64,000 bases of DNA, from the NCBI RefSeq assembly GCF_013602415.1, contig NZ_WPAG02000003.1, positions 682,001 through 746,000 on the forward strand, written 5' to 3'. How positions within the stretch are numbered: position 1 is the stretch's first letter; each line of letters begins with the position of its first letter. The DNA comes from Rhodococcus sp. B50. Lineage in GTDB: Bacteria; Actinomycetota; Actinomycetes; Mycobacteriales; Mycobacteriaceae. Made by a program: the position numbers and the translations under genes. This document shows positions 1 through 9,051 of the stretch, in pieces. The notes below the pieces were generated by a model that saw nothing but the letters and a program-made list of their open reading frames with translations, was not told the origin of the DNA and made no database searches.

Positions 1-669
1 AGCATTCTTGCGCGCGAAGACGCAGGACTGAGCCTGTTCCTCGTCCCGGGCGACGCCCCAGGACTCACGGTGACTTCCACCCCGGAGATCATTGCTCCGC
101 ACGTCCTGGCAGAACTCGAGTTCGACAACGTCGAGGTCTCCGAGACCGACCGCATCGGTGATCCCGGAACCGCGATGGACCACGTGCTCGCCACGCTCGC
201 CGTATTCCGGGTATCGGTGGCAGGCGCGTCCATCGGCCTTGCACAGGCAGCCCTCGAGGAGGCTGCCCGGCACGCAGGCACGCGGGTTCAGTTCGGACGA
301 CCACTTGCAAAGCTCGGCGCCGTCGCCGATATGCTCGGTGCTTCCTGGGCGGAACTCGAGGCGGCCCGGTTGTTGACCTACAAGGCAGCCGACTCCGCGC
401 GCGTGGATCCGGCGGCATCGATTCATCTGAGTTCCATGGCCAAGTTGGTGGCAAGTGAGGTCGCCGGCAACATCACCGACCGCGCGGTACAGATTTCCGG
501 CCGGTTCGGACTGGTCCGCGATTCCAAGCTCGAGCGACTGTACCGGCAGGCCCGCCCGATGCGGATCTACGAAGGATCGTCGGAGGTTCTGCGGCTCGGT
601 ATTTCGAAGACTCTTGTCGCCAATGTTCTGGCGGACGCGTCCGGGGCAACCGAAGGACGGAAACGATGA
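1..669 (+). CDS. acyl-CoA dehydrogenase, C-terminal part (5' end outside window)
   Basis: The frame is open from base 1, so the start lies upstream; 222 residues are visible. It covers the end of the middle beta domain (FLVPGDAPGLTV) and the C-terminal helical domain, with R-QFGRPLAK and the late motif ARPMRIYEGSSEVLRLGI; the Glu in IYEG is at the usual catalytic-base position of short- and medium-chain enzymes. The family oxidises acyl-CoA to trans-2-enoyl-CoA with FAD. It overlaps the next thiolase gene by ATGA, indicating one operon for beta-oxidation-type side-chain removal. The substrate cannot be told. Confidence 0.93.
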   Translation, partial: SILAREDAGLSLFLVPGDAPGLTVTSTPEIIAPHVLAELEFDNVEVSETDRIGDPGTAMDHVLATLAVFRVSVAGASIGLAQAALEEAARHAGTRVQFGRPLAKLGAVADMLGASWAELEAARLLTYKAADSARVDPAASIHLSSMAKLVASEVAGNITDRAVQISGRFGLVRDSKLERLYRQARPMRIYEGSSEVLRLGISKTLVANVLADASGATEGRKR

Positions 670-1838
670 GCCGCGATGTGGCGCATGACGCCGTCATCGT
701 CGATGCGGTTCGATCACCGGTAGGTCGGGGTCATGCCGAGAAAGGCGTGTTCCGCGATGTCCACCCTGCCGATCTTCTCGGTCAATGCTTCGAGGGCGTG
801 ATCCAGAAAGCCGGCATCGATCCGATGGTCGTCGACAACGTCATCACCGGTTGTGCCAATCAGATTGCATTTCAATCGTCGGGCATCGCCCGCACGGCAT
901 GGCTACAGAAGGGGTTGCCACCGTCCACCGGCGCAACAACGGTGGACATCCGATGCGGATCCGGTCAGCAGGCAGCGCACTTCGCGGCATCGTCGATCAA
1001 TTCCGGCATCGACCGGGTAGTTGTGGCAGCGGGAATCGAACACATGGGCCGCAACGGTTTCCGCGTGCATCAGGGCACACAGGAACAGTGGGGACAAGCC
1101 TTCACCGACGAACTCCGATCGCGGTACCCGCTGGTGTCCCAGGGTATCGCTGCGGAAAGGTTGGCGGATCGGTACGGGATCGACCGTGTCGAGATGGACG
1201 AGTTCTCTGCGCTGTCACACCAGCGTGCCGCTGCAGCGGCACGTGATGGCCACCATGCGCGGGAAATTCATCCCATTGATGTCGACGGTACGAAAATCGA
1301 GGCCGATCAGGGAATCCGACCTGACTCGACGGTCCGATCGCTCGGCGCGTTGAGGCCCGTCTTCTCGGAGAACGGCAAGGTCACTGCCGGCAATTCCTCC
1401 CAGATCTCCGATGGCAGCGCCGCAGTGCTCCTGGCCGGTGCCCAGCGCGCGCAGGAACTCGGACTCCGGGCTCGCGCTCGGGTCGTGGATCAAGTCGTTC
1501 TGGGAGTCGATCCCGTCGACATGCTGACCGGACCGATTCCGGCCACCGCCCGGATCCTGGAACGCAACAATCTGACGATCGGCGACCTCGACGTGATTGA
1601 GATCAACGAGGCGTTCGCATCGGTGGTGCTGGCGTGGCAACGCGAGTTCCGGCCGGACATGGATCGGGTGAATTCGTGGGGTGGCGCCATTGCGATCGGT
1701 CATCCACTCGGCGCGACCGGTGCCCGACTCCTGACGACAATCGTGAATCGGCTCGAGAGCACCGATTCGAGGTTCGGCCTGGTGACCATGTGCTGCGGGG
1801 GTGGCCTAGGTACGGCCACGCTCATCGAGCGGTTGTGA
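666..1838 (+). CDS. thiolase (acetyl-CoA C-acyltransferase family)
   Basis: 390 residues, full length for a thiolase. The nucleophilic Cys is C97 in DIRCGSGQQA; NEAFAS, GHPLGATGAR and the second catalytic Cys in CCGGGLGTA follow in order near the C-terminus. It cleaves 3-oxoacyl-CoA with CoA, or runs the reverse condensation. The ATG lies in the ATGA overlap with the acyl-CoA dehydrogenase, so translation is coupled. With that gene and the following Rieske protein it forms the right end of a catabolic cluster that continues left of the window. Chain-length specificity cannot be inferred. Confidence 0.95.
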   Translation: MSRDVAHDAVIVDAVRSPVGRGHAEKGVFRDVHPADLLGQCFEGVIQKAGIDPMVVDNVITGCANQIAFQSSGIARTAWLQKGLPPSTGATTVDIRCGSGQQAAHFAASSINSGIDRVVVAAGIEHMGRNGFRVHQGTQEQWGQAFTDELRSRYPLVSQGIAAERLADRYGIDRVEMDEFSALSHQRAAAAARDGHHAREIHPIDVDGTKIEADQGIRPDSTVRSLGALRPVFSENGKVTAGNSSQISDGSAAVLLAGAQRAQELGLRARARVVDQVVLGVDPVDMLTGPIPATARILERNNLTIGDLDVIEINEAFASVVLAWQREFRPDMDRVNSWGGAIAIGHPLGATGARLLTTIVNRLESTDSRFGLVTMCCGGGLGTATLIERL

Positions 1839-1897
1839 CAGACCTTCTTCTTTCGGTCCCTCGCGCGGGATCGGCCCTATCCGAATAGGAGTACGAA

Positions 1898-2254
1898 ATG
1901 ACACGTCATGTGATCGGCAAACTGGACGAGTTCCCGGATGACACCCGCAAGGTCGTCGAGATCGAGGGCACCGAAATCGCGGTCTTCAACGTGAACGGCA
2001 CCCTGCATGCGATCCGCAACTCGTGCCCTCACAAGGGTGCGCCCTTGTGCACGCTTCCCCCCACCGGGATGATGCTCGAAAGCGCCCCGGACACCTACGA
2101 GTGGGGTCGGGAGGGCGAGATCGTGCGTTGCCCCTGGCACGGGTACGAGTTCAACCTCGCGGACGGCAAGTCTGTCATTGCGCCCAAGCTGAAGATGCGA
2201 GCACGTGTGTACAAGGTCGATATCGACGACGAAGAGGTTGCGGTGTACACTTGA
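1898..2254 (+). CDS. Rieske [2Fe-2S] ferredoxin-like protein
   Basis: 118 residues. The cluster ligands are C43-x-H45 (NSCPHKGAPL) and C78-x2-H81 (RCPWHGYEF). The spacing between the two boxes (32 residues) is longer than in classical oxygenase ferredoxins, through an inserted SAPDTYEWGREGE stretch. An AGGAG ribosome site sits 6 bases before the ATG. It probably passes electrons to an oxygenase encoded elsewhere, or acts as an accessory subunit; no Rieske oxygenase alpha subunit is visible nearby. Confidence 0.9.
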   Translation: MTRHVIGKLDEFPDDTRKVVEIEGTEIAVFNVNGTLHAIRNSCPHKGAPLCTLPPTGMMLESAPDTYEWGREGEIVRCPWHGYEFNLADGKSVIAPKLKMRARVYKVDIDDEEVAVYT

Positions 2255-2467
2255 GGCTACTACCGCTCGCCCCCGTTGGTCGGCGCGTACCCTTGACACA
2301 GAACCCCCGGAGGGAAAGAGTCCTTCCGGAGGGAACGATCCCTCATCATAACGGTCGTCTCGTCATCCGCTGACGAGGAGGTCAGAGGAGTCACTGTTGG
2401 GAAGGCGCTGTACCACCGGGGCGCGACCCCCGACCGTCACCTCTGTGGTCGCTCGCAAGAGCGTCAG

Positions 2468-5400
2468 GTGAGTTCGATGGTTTCTCCGGATGCCGACCGG
2501 ACACAACGCGGCGAATCACCTTCCATCGACGCCGAGCTGGATGTACTCGGCCTGATCGATGCACACGAAATCGGACGCGGCGGATTCGGGGTGGTCTACC
2601 GGTGTCTCCAACCGGACCTGGACCGCACCGTCGCCGTCAAGGTGCTGACACAGGATCTGGACGAGGCGAACCGGTCCCGATTCCTGCGTGAACAGCGCGC
2701 CATGGGAAGACTGACCGAACACCCCAACATCGTTACCGTGCTGGAAGTCGGGGTCACTGCAAGCGGTCATCCGTTCATCGTGATGCCCTACTACCCGCTG
2801 GGCTCGCTCGATGCGATGATCCGCCGTTCCGGCCCGTACACGGTCGACCAGGCTTTGCGTCTGGGAGTGAAGATGGCCGGTGCCCTCGCCTCCGCTCATC
2901 GGCTGGGGATCCTCCATCGTGACGTCAAGCCCGGCAACATCCTGCTGTCCAACTACCGCGAACCCGCGTTGACCGACTTCGGGATCGCACATATCTCCGG
3001 CGGTTTCGAAACCACCAAGGATGCGATCCTGGCATCGCCGTCGTTCGCGTCCCCTGAAGTCCTCGAGGGTGCCCCGCCCACCGAGGTATCGGACGTCTAC
3101 AGTCTGGGCGCAACCCTGTTCTGCGCAATGACGGGTCACGCCGCGTTCGAACGCCGTAGCGGTGAGCAACTCGTCGCCCAGTTCATTCGTATCACCAGCA
3201 GGCCGATTCCCGACCTGCGAGAACAGGGCATCCCCGGGGAGCTCGCGGCGATCATCGAGCAGGCCATGGCCCGTGATCCCTCCGACCGACCGAGTGGCGC
3301 AGAAGTGTTCGGCGAGGAGCTACGCGAGATTCAGCGGCGCACCGGACTCGCCGTCGACGACATGGCCCTGCCCGACGACCACGGAGAACCGCCGGCGGTC
3401 CGGCCATCCTCCGGTTCCAGCCTCTCCGAGCTCAGACCGGCACATACCCCCGCCCTGGTCGCCGGATCCGTGGGAAACCTACCCCTGGACGCAACCAACT
3501 TTGTTGGTCGTCGGGACGAACTCGACGCTGCAAGGACAATGTTCGACACCACGCGGCTTCTCACCCTGACCGGCATCGGCGGAGTCGGAAAGACTCGGCT
3601 GGCATTGCACATTGCGGGGGAGATGCGTGACCGGTTCCCCCATGGGCTCTGGCTGGTCGAACTCGGCGAAGTACTCGATCCGTCATTGGTGCCGAATGTC
3701 ATCGCCGAGTCCCTCCGCCTGCGCGTCCGCACTGCGAATCCGACACAGGAAATAGTCGAGTTCCTCGCGCCCAGACAGCTCATGCTCGTTCTGGACAACT
3801 GTGAGCACCTGATCGATGCAGTCGCAGAATTCGCTCGATCCGTGATCCGAACATGTCCGGATCTCACGATCCTGGCAACGAGCCGAGAACCTCTGAACAT
3901 CGCCGGGGAATCGGTGAGGCGAGTTCCTTCCATGGCTGTACCCGACCCTGAACATGAACCGGAAATGATCGGGACTCCCGCCTACGACGCGATCTCACTG
4001 TTCGAAGATCGAGCAGCCGCCGCTGTGCCGGGGTTCGCGCTTTCCGACGAGAACCTCGACAGTGTTGTTCAGATCTGCCGCCACCTCGACGGGCTACCCT
4101 TGGCCATCGAACTCGCAGCGGCCCGATTGCGTGCGATGTCGGTCGACCAAGTGCTTCAGCGGCTGAGCGACAGATACAAGCTGCTCACCCGGGGAATCAG
4201 AGGAGCACCGACCCGCCAGCAGACTCTCAGGTCGTGCATCGAGTGGAGTTACACACTCTGCACTCCCGTCGAGCAACAGATCTGGGCCCAGATGTCCGTC
4301 TTCTCCGGAAGTTTCGATCTTGACGCCGCGTTGCATATTTGCCTCGAAGACCTGTCGTTCGACGATCTGCTCGATGTCATCTCCTCCCTGGTGGACAAAT
4401 CGATCTTGATCCGTGATGAGGACGGCGGGCAGGTCCGATTCAGGATGCTCGAGACCATTCGCCAATTCGGACGAGAGAAGACGATCGAATCCGGTGAGTA
4501 CTCGACACTTCGTCGCCGCCACTACGATCTGTATCGCCAGTTGGCAATGGACGCGGAAGCCGACTGGATCGGTAGCCGCCAGATGGACTGGCTCACCCGC
4601 CTGGATCGAGAACAGTCCAACCTGCGGGAAGCTATGGAGTTCGCGCACCTGGACTCCAGCGGAGTTCATCCCGACGCCGCACTCGAGCTTGCGCTGGCAC
4701 TCTTTCCGTTCTGGTTCGCGCGGAATCTCTTCAGCGAAGGGCGGTACTGGCTGGATCGCGCGCTGGGTTCCAGTCGTGAGCGATCCTCACTGGAGCGGGT
4801 CATGGCAATCTGCTGCAACAGCGTGCTGGCGGAGTTGCAAGGCGACCTCGAGGCCGGCGCCGGTCTGATCGCGTCTGCACAAACACTGAACGCCGACCTG
4901 GACGACCCGATCGCCGACGCATACCTCGCGCACGGAGAAGGCCTGTTGTCTCTGTACAGCGGCGACGCCCCTGAGGCATCTCTGCATCTGGAGAAGGCAG
5001 TCCGGTTGTTCGAGTCGAGTAATAGAACCAGAGTTCTGGTGTGGTCCCAGTTCATGCTCGGCGTCTCGTACGAGCTGAGAGGTCTTACCATCCAGGCAAT
5101 GTCATGCTACGAACAGGTCCTCGCAATCACCCAGTCTCGCGGCGAAACGGTATACCGCTCGTACTGTCTATGGGGGCTCGGTGTGGCACAGTACCGACAG
5201 AACGAGACGAGCCGTGCAGCGAACTCGATCAACGAGTGCCTCCGCCTCTGCAAGCTTGTGGGTGAACCGCTCGTTGCCGCCGTAGCCCTCGAGGTGCTGG
5301 CTTGGATCGCGAATGACGACAGGAATCCGGAGCGAGCAGCGATCCTGCTCGGTGCTGCGGAATCACTCGGCTCCCAGGTTGGGAGTTCTCCGCTCTTGTT

Positions 5401-5788
5401 CCATGACCTCCGCACCTATCACGTCGAATGCGAACGCTCGACGCATGAACAATTGGGAGCCAACGTATTTCGTGCGCGCCGCAGGAAGGGGGCGCGCATG
5501 GGTCTCGGGCCGGCCATCGAATACGCGCTTGCCGAAAGTCGTCAGGAGACAGACCACCCGGACGCGGCTGCGCATCATCTCACCGAAGACGAGAGACGGA
5601 TCGCGGAGTTGGTGACGAAAGGCGTGTCGACCCGCGCCATCGCAACGAACCTCTCACTCTCGCAGCAAACCGTGCAGAGTCAGGTCGAAGCAATCTTTGC
5701 CAAACTGGGCGTGCGGTCCCGGAGACAAATCGCGGCGTGGGTTCGGGCGCACCGTAACCAGACAAGGCCACCGGCAACGCCAGGATGA
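2468..5788 (+). CDS. Ser/Thr protein kinase fused to STAND ATPase, TPR-like region and LuxR HTH (PknK-like)
   Basis: 1106 residues. Order: Hanks-type kinase (glycine loop IGRGGFGVVY 35-44, Lys58, HRDVKPGN 150-157, DFG 170-172, ASPE loop), linker, STAND NTPase (P-loop GIGGVGKT about 370, LVLDNCEHL Walker B), long helical TPR-like region, and a C-terminal LuxR HTH (LTEDERRIAELV to VRSRRQIAAWV, about 1040-1100). This resembles mycobacterial PknK, with a clear DNA-binding domain at the end. No transmembrane segment was noticed, so it is probably cytosolic. It likely couples metabolite sensing and phosphorylation to control of nearby catabolic genes. The GTG at 2468 was taken; an ATG at 2477 is possible. 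Its stop abuts the convergent GntR gene. Confidence 0.93.
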   Translation: MSSMVSPDADRTQRGESPSIDAELDVLGLIDAHEIGRGGFGVVYRCLQPDLDRTVAVKVLTQDLDEANRSRFLREQRAMGRLTEHPNIVTVLEVGVTASGHPFIVMPYYPLGSLDAMIRRSGPYTVDQALRLGVKMAGALASAHRLGILHRDVKPGNILLSNYREPALTDFGIAHISGGFETTKDAILASPSFASPEVLEGAPPTEVSDVYSLGATLFCAMTGHAAFERRSGEQLVAQFIRITSRPIPDLREQGIPGELAAIIEQAMARDPSDRPSGAEVFGEELREIQRRTGLAVDDMALPDDHGEPPAVRPSSGSSLSELRPAHTPALVAGSVGNLPLDATNFVGRRDELDAARTMFDTTRLLTLTGIGGVGKTRLALHIAGEMRDRFPHGLWLVELGEVLDPSLVPNVIAESLRLRVRTANPTQEIVEFLAPRQLMLVLDNCEHLIDAVAEFARSVIRTCPDLTILATSREPLNIAGESVRRVPSMAVPDPEHEPEMIGTPAYDAISLFEDRAAAAVPGFALSDENLDSVVQICRHLDGLPLAIELAAARLRAMSVDQVLQRLSDRYKLLTRGIRGAPTRQQTLRSCIEWSYTLCTPVEQQIWAQMSVFSGSFDLDAALHICLEDLSFDDLLDVISSLVDKSILIRDEDGGQVRFRMLETIRQFGREKTIESGEYSTLRRRHYDLYRQLAMDAEADWIGSRQMDWLTRLDREQSNLREAMEFAHLDSSGVHPDAALELALALFPFWFARNLFSEGRYWLDRALGSSRERSSLERVMAICCNSVLAELQGDLEAGAGLIASAQTLNADLDDPIADAYLAHGEGLLSLYSGDAPEASLHLEKAVRLFESSNRTRVLVWSQFMLGVSYELRGLTIQAMSCYEQVLAITQSRGETVYRSYCLWGLGVAQYRQNETSRAANSINECLRLCKLVGEPLVAAVALEVLAWIANDDRNPERAAILLGAAESLGSQVGSSPLLFHDLRTYHVECERSTHEQLGANVFRARRRKGARMGLGPAIEYALAESRQETDHPDAAAHHLTEDERRIAELVTKGVSTRAIATNLSLSQQTVQSQVEAIFAKLGVRSRRQIAAWVRAHRNQTRPPATPG

Positions 5789-6667
5789 TCAGGTTCCGAA
5801 CATTTCCCAGGTCAGGACTTGATCCAGCACCTTGGGATACTTCCGTTCGAGATACTCGCGGGTCTCGCCCATGTGTCGGATCATGAGTTCTCGGGCAAGC
5901 TCCTCGTCGCCATCGTCGATCGCGTCACAGATTTCATCGTGGACCGCCGCGACGTGCTTACGTGACGCTTTGCTGTAAGTCACGCCGAGGCGAGCTCCGT
6001 CGATGATCCAGTCGAGAGAGTTCAGGAAGTAGGTGATCAGAGGATTTCGGGAGCCTTCCGCAACCAGTTCATGGAACCGATGATTCTCGTAGAGGAACTT
6101 TTCTTCGTCGGCGAGGTTGGTTTGCATCGAATCGACCGACTGGCGCAGCCCGTCAAGGACGCGCTCATCTCGGTTCTGCGCGCACAATGCAGCAGCAATC
6201 GGCTCGATCTGCTCGCGGGTCTGCAGTACCGACCGGAACGGAGTCTCAGAGAACTGCATCATCAATGCAAGGGTGCTGGCGAGGTGTCGTGAGTCCGGGG
6301 ACGCAACCGCCGGTCCTCCTCTACGGCCCGGACGGATTGTGATCACGCCCTGCTGTTCCAATATCCGCAGAGCTTCGCGTAGTGTAGAGCGACCCACCCC
6401 GAGTTCCTCGTACATCTCGGACTCGATCGGGAGTGGATCGCCGGGCTTCAATCCGTCTTCACGAATCTTCCGCACGATGCGTTGAGCAGTCATCTCTGCT
6501 CGTTTCGGCGGCATCTCCGGAAGGCGGGTTCGGGGCGTGACATCCCGAAACAACGGTAGGATTTCGGTTGCCCCCTCGACTGCCTCAGTCGCTCGACGGC
6601 TTGCCAATGTCCTGGTCCGAGAGAACCCAGCGGTCCGCGAGGGCTTGGACAGAGGCTTATCAGGCAT
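5789..6667 (-). CDS. GntR-family regulator, FadR/FCD subfamily
   Basis: 292 residues. A basic N-terminal extension of about 50 residues precedes a winged HTH (IREDGLKPGDPLPIESEMYE, then GVGRSTLREALRILEQQG), followed by an all-helical FCD effector domain. Family members bind acyl-CoA or organic-acid ligands and usually repress nearby catabolic genes. Its stop directly abuts the stop of the kinase-LuxR gene. An inverted repeat just upstream is a candidate autoregulatory site. Confidence 0.92.
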   Translation of the reverse strand: MPDKPLSKPSRTAGFSRTRTLASRRATEAVEGATEILPLFRDVTPRTRLPEMPPKRAEMTAQRIVRKIREDGLKPGDPLPIESEMYEELGVGRSTLREALRILEQQGVITIRPGRRGGPAVASPDSRHLASTLALMMQFSETPFRSVLQTREQIEPIAAALCAQNRDERVLDGLRQSVDSMQTNLADEEKFLYENHRFHELVAEGSRNPLITYFLNSLDWIIDGARLGVTYSKASRKHVAAVHDEICDAIDDGDEELARELMIRHMGETREYLERKYPKVLDQVLTWEMFGT

Positions 6668-6676
6668 ATGTTCATC

Positions 6677-6701
6677 CTACAATGACGCCCTATCGTTGTA
6701 G
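6677..6701. promoter_or_regulatory. inverted repeat upstream of the GntR gene, candidate operator
   Basis: CTACAA and TTGTAG form perfect 6-bp arms separated by 13 bases, starting 10 bp before the GntR start codon. Position and symmetry suit an autoregulatory operator; no comparison with known sites was possible. Confidence 0.35.
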
Positions 6702-7018
6702 CTACCTCCAGGTGCTCATCGATGCCGCCGGTCGCTGGTGGCGGTCACGAGGCGAGGGAGCGGGCGATCTGCGCGATCGCCGCGTCGAAGCACTTGCGGC
6801 CGCCGGCGCCGGGGAATTCGAACCGCCATCTGAGCAGTGCGGGATCCTGCCGGGCGGAATGCCCAGCTCACCGGTGATACCGGCTCGGGTTCAACTCTTG
6901 CGGGCGGCCATGCCCAGCAGCAACGCGACCTGCAAGATGGGCACTGTGTACACGCGATGGGGGCGTTCCCCCAGAGAGTGGACATCAGTTTCTATGCGGC
7001 GGTGGCCAGCGTAGCCGA
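6702..7018. other. intergenic stretch without a recognised gene
   Basis: No full gene seen. The minus strand carries an open 41-codon run (about 6867-6745, including RWRFEFPGAGGRKCFDAAI) that looks coding-like but has no start signal and no family I recognise; it may be the tail of a lost gene next to the IS3 remnant. Confidence 0.4.
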
Positions 7019-7334
7019 TTAATGTTCGAAGTCGATCGGACAGATTTGACCGAGGGTGGAGTGCCTTCGTTTCGTGTTGTAGCGCGTGACCCAGCGGAAC
7101 ACGGCAGTACCTGCTTACGGCACCGTTCCAGCGTTTGCGGCCCTGCAGCGTCTCCCGTTTCAACGTCGCGTTGAACGACTCCGCTGCAGCGTTGTCCGCC
7201 GACGTCCTGACCGCACCCCGCGACCGGATCACTCCCAACTCACGGCACACGGCGGCGAACTCCGTCGACGCGTATTGGGCCCCGTTCTCGCTGTGAAAGA
7301 TTGCGCCGTCCAACCCACCGGCACCGCGCACCTC
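7019..7334 (-). pseudogene. IS3-family transposase OrfB, C-terminal remnant, frameshifted
   Basis: The minus strand encodes the end of an integrase-fold transposase: FHSENGAQYAS (second Asp region, with Glu replacing the usual Asp), then TSADNAAAESFNATLKRE (catalytic Glu). The frame then breaks, and VFRWVTRYNTKRRHSTLGQI up to the stop at 7019-7021 continues in another frame. The N-terminal two thirds are missing. Confidence 0.8.
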
Positions 7335-7562
7335 GCTTGCCGGGCGGCGGCACGGATGCCCCGTCCGCGGGCGCGCAGTTCATGAATCGCCGTCGTTTGG
7401 CGGGGCAGTGGGCGCCTACCAACACATCGAACCGATGACAAGACGACCGTCAGAATTCCAGATGCGTGTTGCAACGATCAGTGGAGACCACCATGCTCGA
7501 CAGGCCCATCCCGAACGATTCCGGGCATCGGGTCGAGGACCGAAGATTCTGAACCTGCCCAC

Positions 7563-8300
7563 CGAAGCCTGGATCAACAAACCGGCCACCTCGACATCGA
7601 AGAACTCGTCGAAGCGATCACCGACGTGCTCAAACCGCGGGGCAGCGCCTTCGGCCTGTTCATCGACGAAATGCAGGACCTCGACACCGACCTGCTCTCG
7701 GCGCTGTTGACCGTCCAGCACCGGGCCAGTCAACGCGAATGGCCGTTTTTCCTCATCGGTGCCGGTCTTCCCAACCTGCCTGCCGTCCTGGCCGAGAACC
7801 GCTCCTACGCCGAACGTCAGTTTCTATACAGCACAGTCGGTCCCCTCGACAAAGACGCCGCCGCCGATGCGCTGCGGATCCCCGTTCGTCACCACGGAGG
7901 TGACTTCACCGACGACGCGCTCGACGTGCTCGTCACCGCCAGCGGCGGCTACCCGTACTTCCTGCAGGAGTACGGCAAGGCCATCTGGAATCTTGCACCG
8001 GAGGCACCCTTCCAAGTAGAAGATGCAGAACTTGCCGTCGAGGTCGGGCGGCGCCACCTCGATGAAGGCTTCTTTCCTTCCCGGTGGACTCGGGCAACGG
8101 ACAGGGAACGCCGCTACCTGAGGGCCCTCGCGGCCACCGGTGAAGATGCACCTCGGTCGGGCAAGGTGGCCGAGCTGATGGGGACGACAGCCAGCGGTGT
8201 CAGCGATGTGCGTGAAACCGCCATCAAGAAGGGCCTGATCTGGGCGCCCGAGCACGGTCGGATCGCGTTCACCGTGCCCGGCATTGCGGTTAACGCCGAC
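7563..8300 (+). pseudogene. AAA/STAND-type ATPase fragment, N- and C-terminally truncated
   Basis: Open frame from about 7563 with a GTG at 7626. It shows a Walker B region (FGLFIDEMQDLD), a sensor-like FFLIGAGLPNLPAVLAENRS, and a C-terminal winged-helix-like part (SGKVAELMGTTASGVSDVRE, then KKGLIWAPEHGRIAFTVPG). The expected P-loop half is absent upstream, and beyond FTVPG the frame runs into unrelated sequence up to 8480. It is a remnant of an ORC/Cdc6-like ATPase of unknown role, found among IS debris. Confidence 0.65.
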
Positions 8301-8439
8301 AGCGACTTGGGTACGAGTGGCCAGCCATCGTCGGCGATCTCATCCCGGTCGAGACTGACCCGTCGGTATGCCGACTGGACGTCGCTGCTCATCTCAAGGG
8401 GGCTTGTAAGTTGCCCAACGTCGGTGTCGGATTCGACAT

Positions 8440-8823
8440 TTAGTTGTTCACGGCGGCCGTCGATCGCGACGTGTACCTAGTGGTCGGGGGCGTTGCCGCA
8501 GTAGCAGACGTGTTGACGCATGCAGATCTGTCGGAATTCGTTGCAGCCGATCGCCGTTCTAGACCGCGTTCTCGTTCGGTCGTCCCTCCCCACACCCCGT
8601 ACGGCTCGCGATGGGTAAGAGCATGGGAACGACACGGCTGTTGAACAGGGCATGCGCTACAGATCGCTTTGGCGAAGTCTTCCCGGCACTTCCGGGTAGC
8701 TGTATCTTCGTGTTCAGCGGCGAAGAATAGTTCTGCACTCATCACCTGGCAGTGGGCAAATCGTTGCCAGTCTCGACGTTCCACGGGCGGTCTGACGCCA
8801 TTAGGTGTTGATCTAGGACGCAT
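8440..8823 (-). CDS. WhiB-family iron-sulfur transcription regulator
   Basis: 127 residues. Four cysteines match the [4Fe-4S] pattern: HCQ, KCREDF and the CSACPVQQPC pair. They are followed by the G-V-W-G-G turn (EPYGVWGGTTERER) and a basic C-terminal tail. WhiB proteins bind the primary sigma factor region 4 and respond to redox state or NO. The ATG at 8823 gives a 20-residue leader before the first helix; a GTG further in is possible. It sits alone among decayed genes, so its targets cannot be guessed from context. Confidence 0.88.
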   Translation of the reverse strand: MRPRSTPNGVRPPVERRDWQRFAHCQVMSAELFFAAEHEDTATRKCREDFAKAICSACPVQQPCRSHALTHREPYGVWGGTTERERGLERRSAATNSDRSACVNTSATAATPPTTRYTSRSTAAVNN

Positions 8824-9051
8824 GAATCAGTGAACTCCATGAGCGGGTACACAGGGCGAATGTTTCCGCGTGGTGGTACATGGGAGAGCGTGTCACGCTG
8901 GAGTTGAGCATGAGAGCAATCAGCCGCCCCTCCAGAGTCGCTGAGAAGGGGCGGCCGATCAGTGTCGGCCGCCAGGAGTTTCCGGCCGACGTGCCAATCA
9001 TCTTCAAAATATCCGGCCAAAGATGATCAGCAAGTCTTGGAAGTCTGGGTT

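Noticed and set aside
2305..2345. Possible terminator formed by repeated CCGGAGGGAA
   Set aside because: The pairing is imperfect and part of the pattern is a direct repeat; it could equally belong to the leader of the kinase-LuxR gene.
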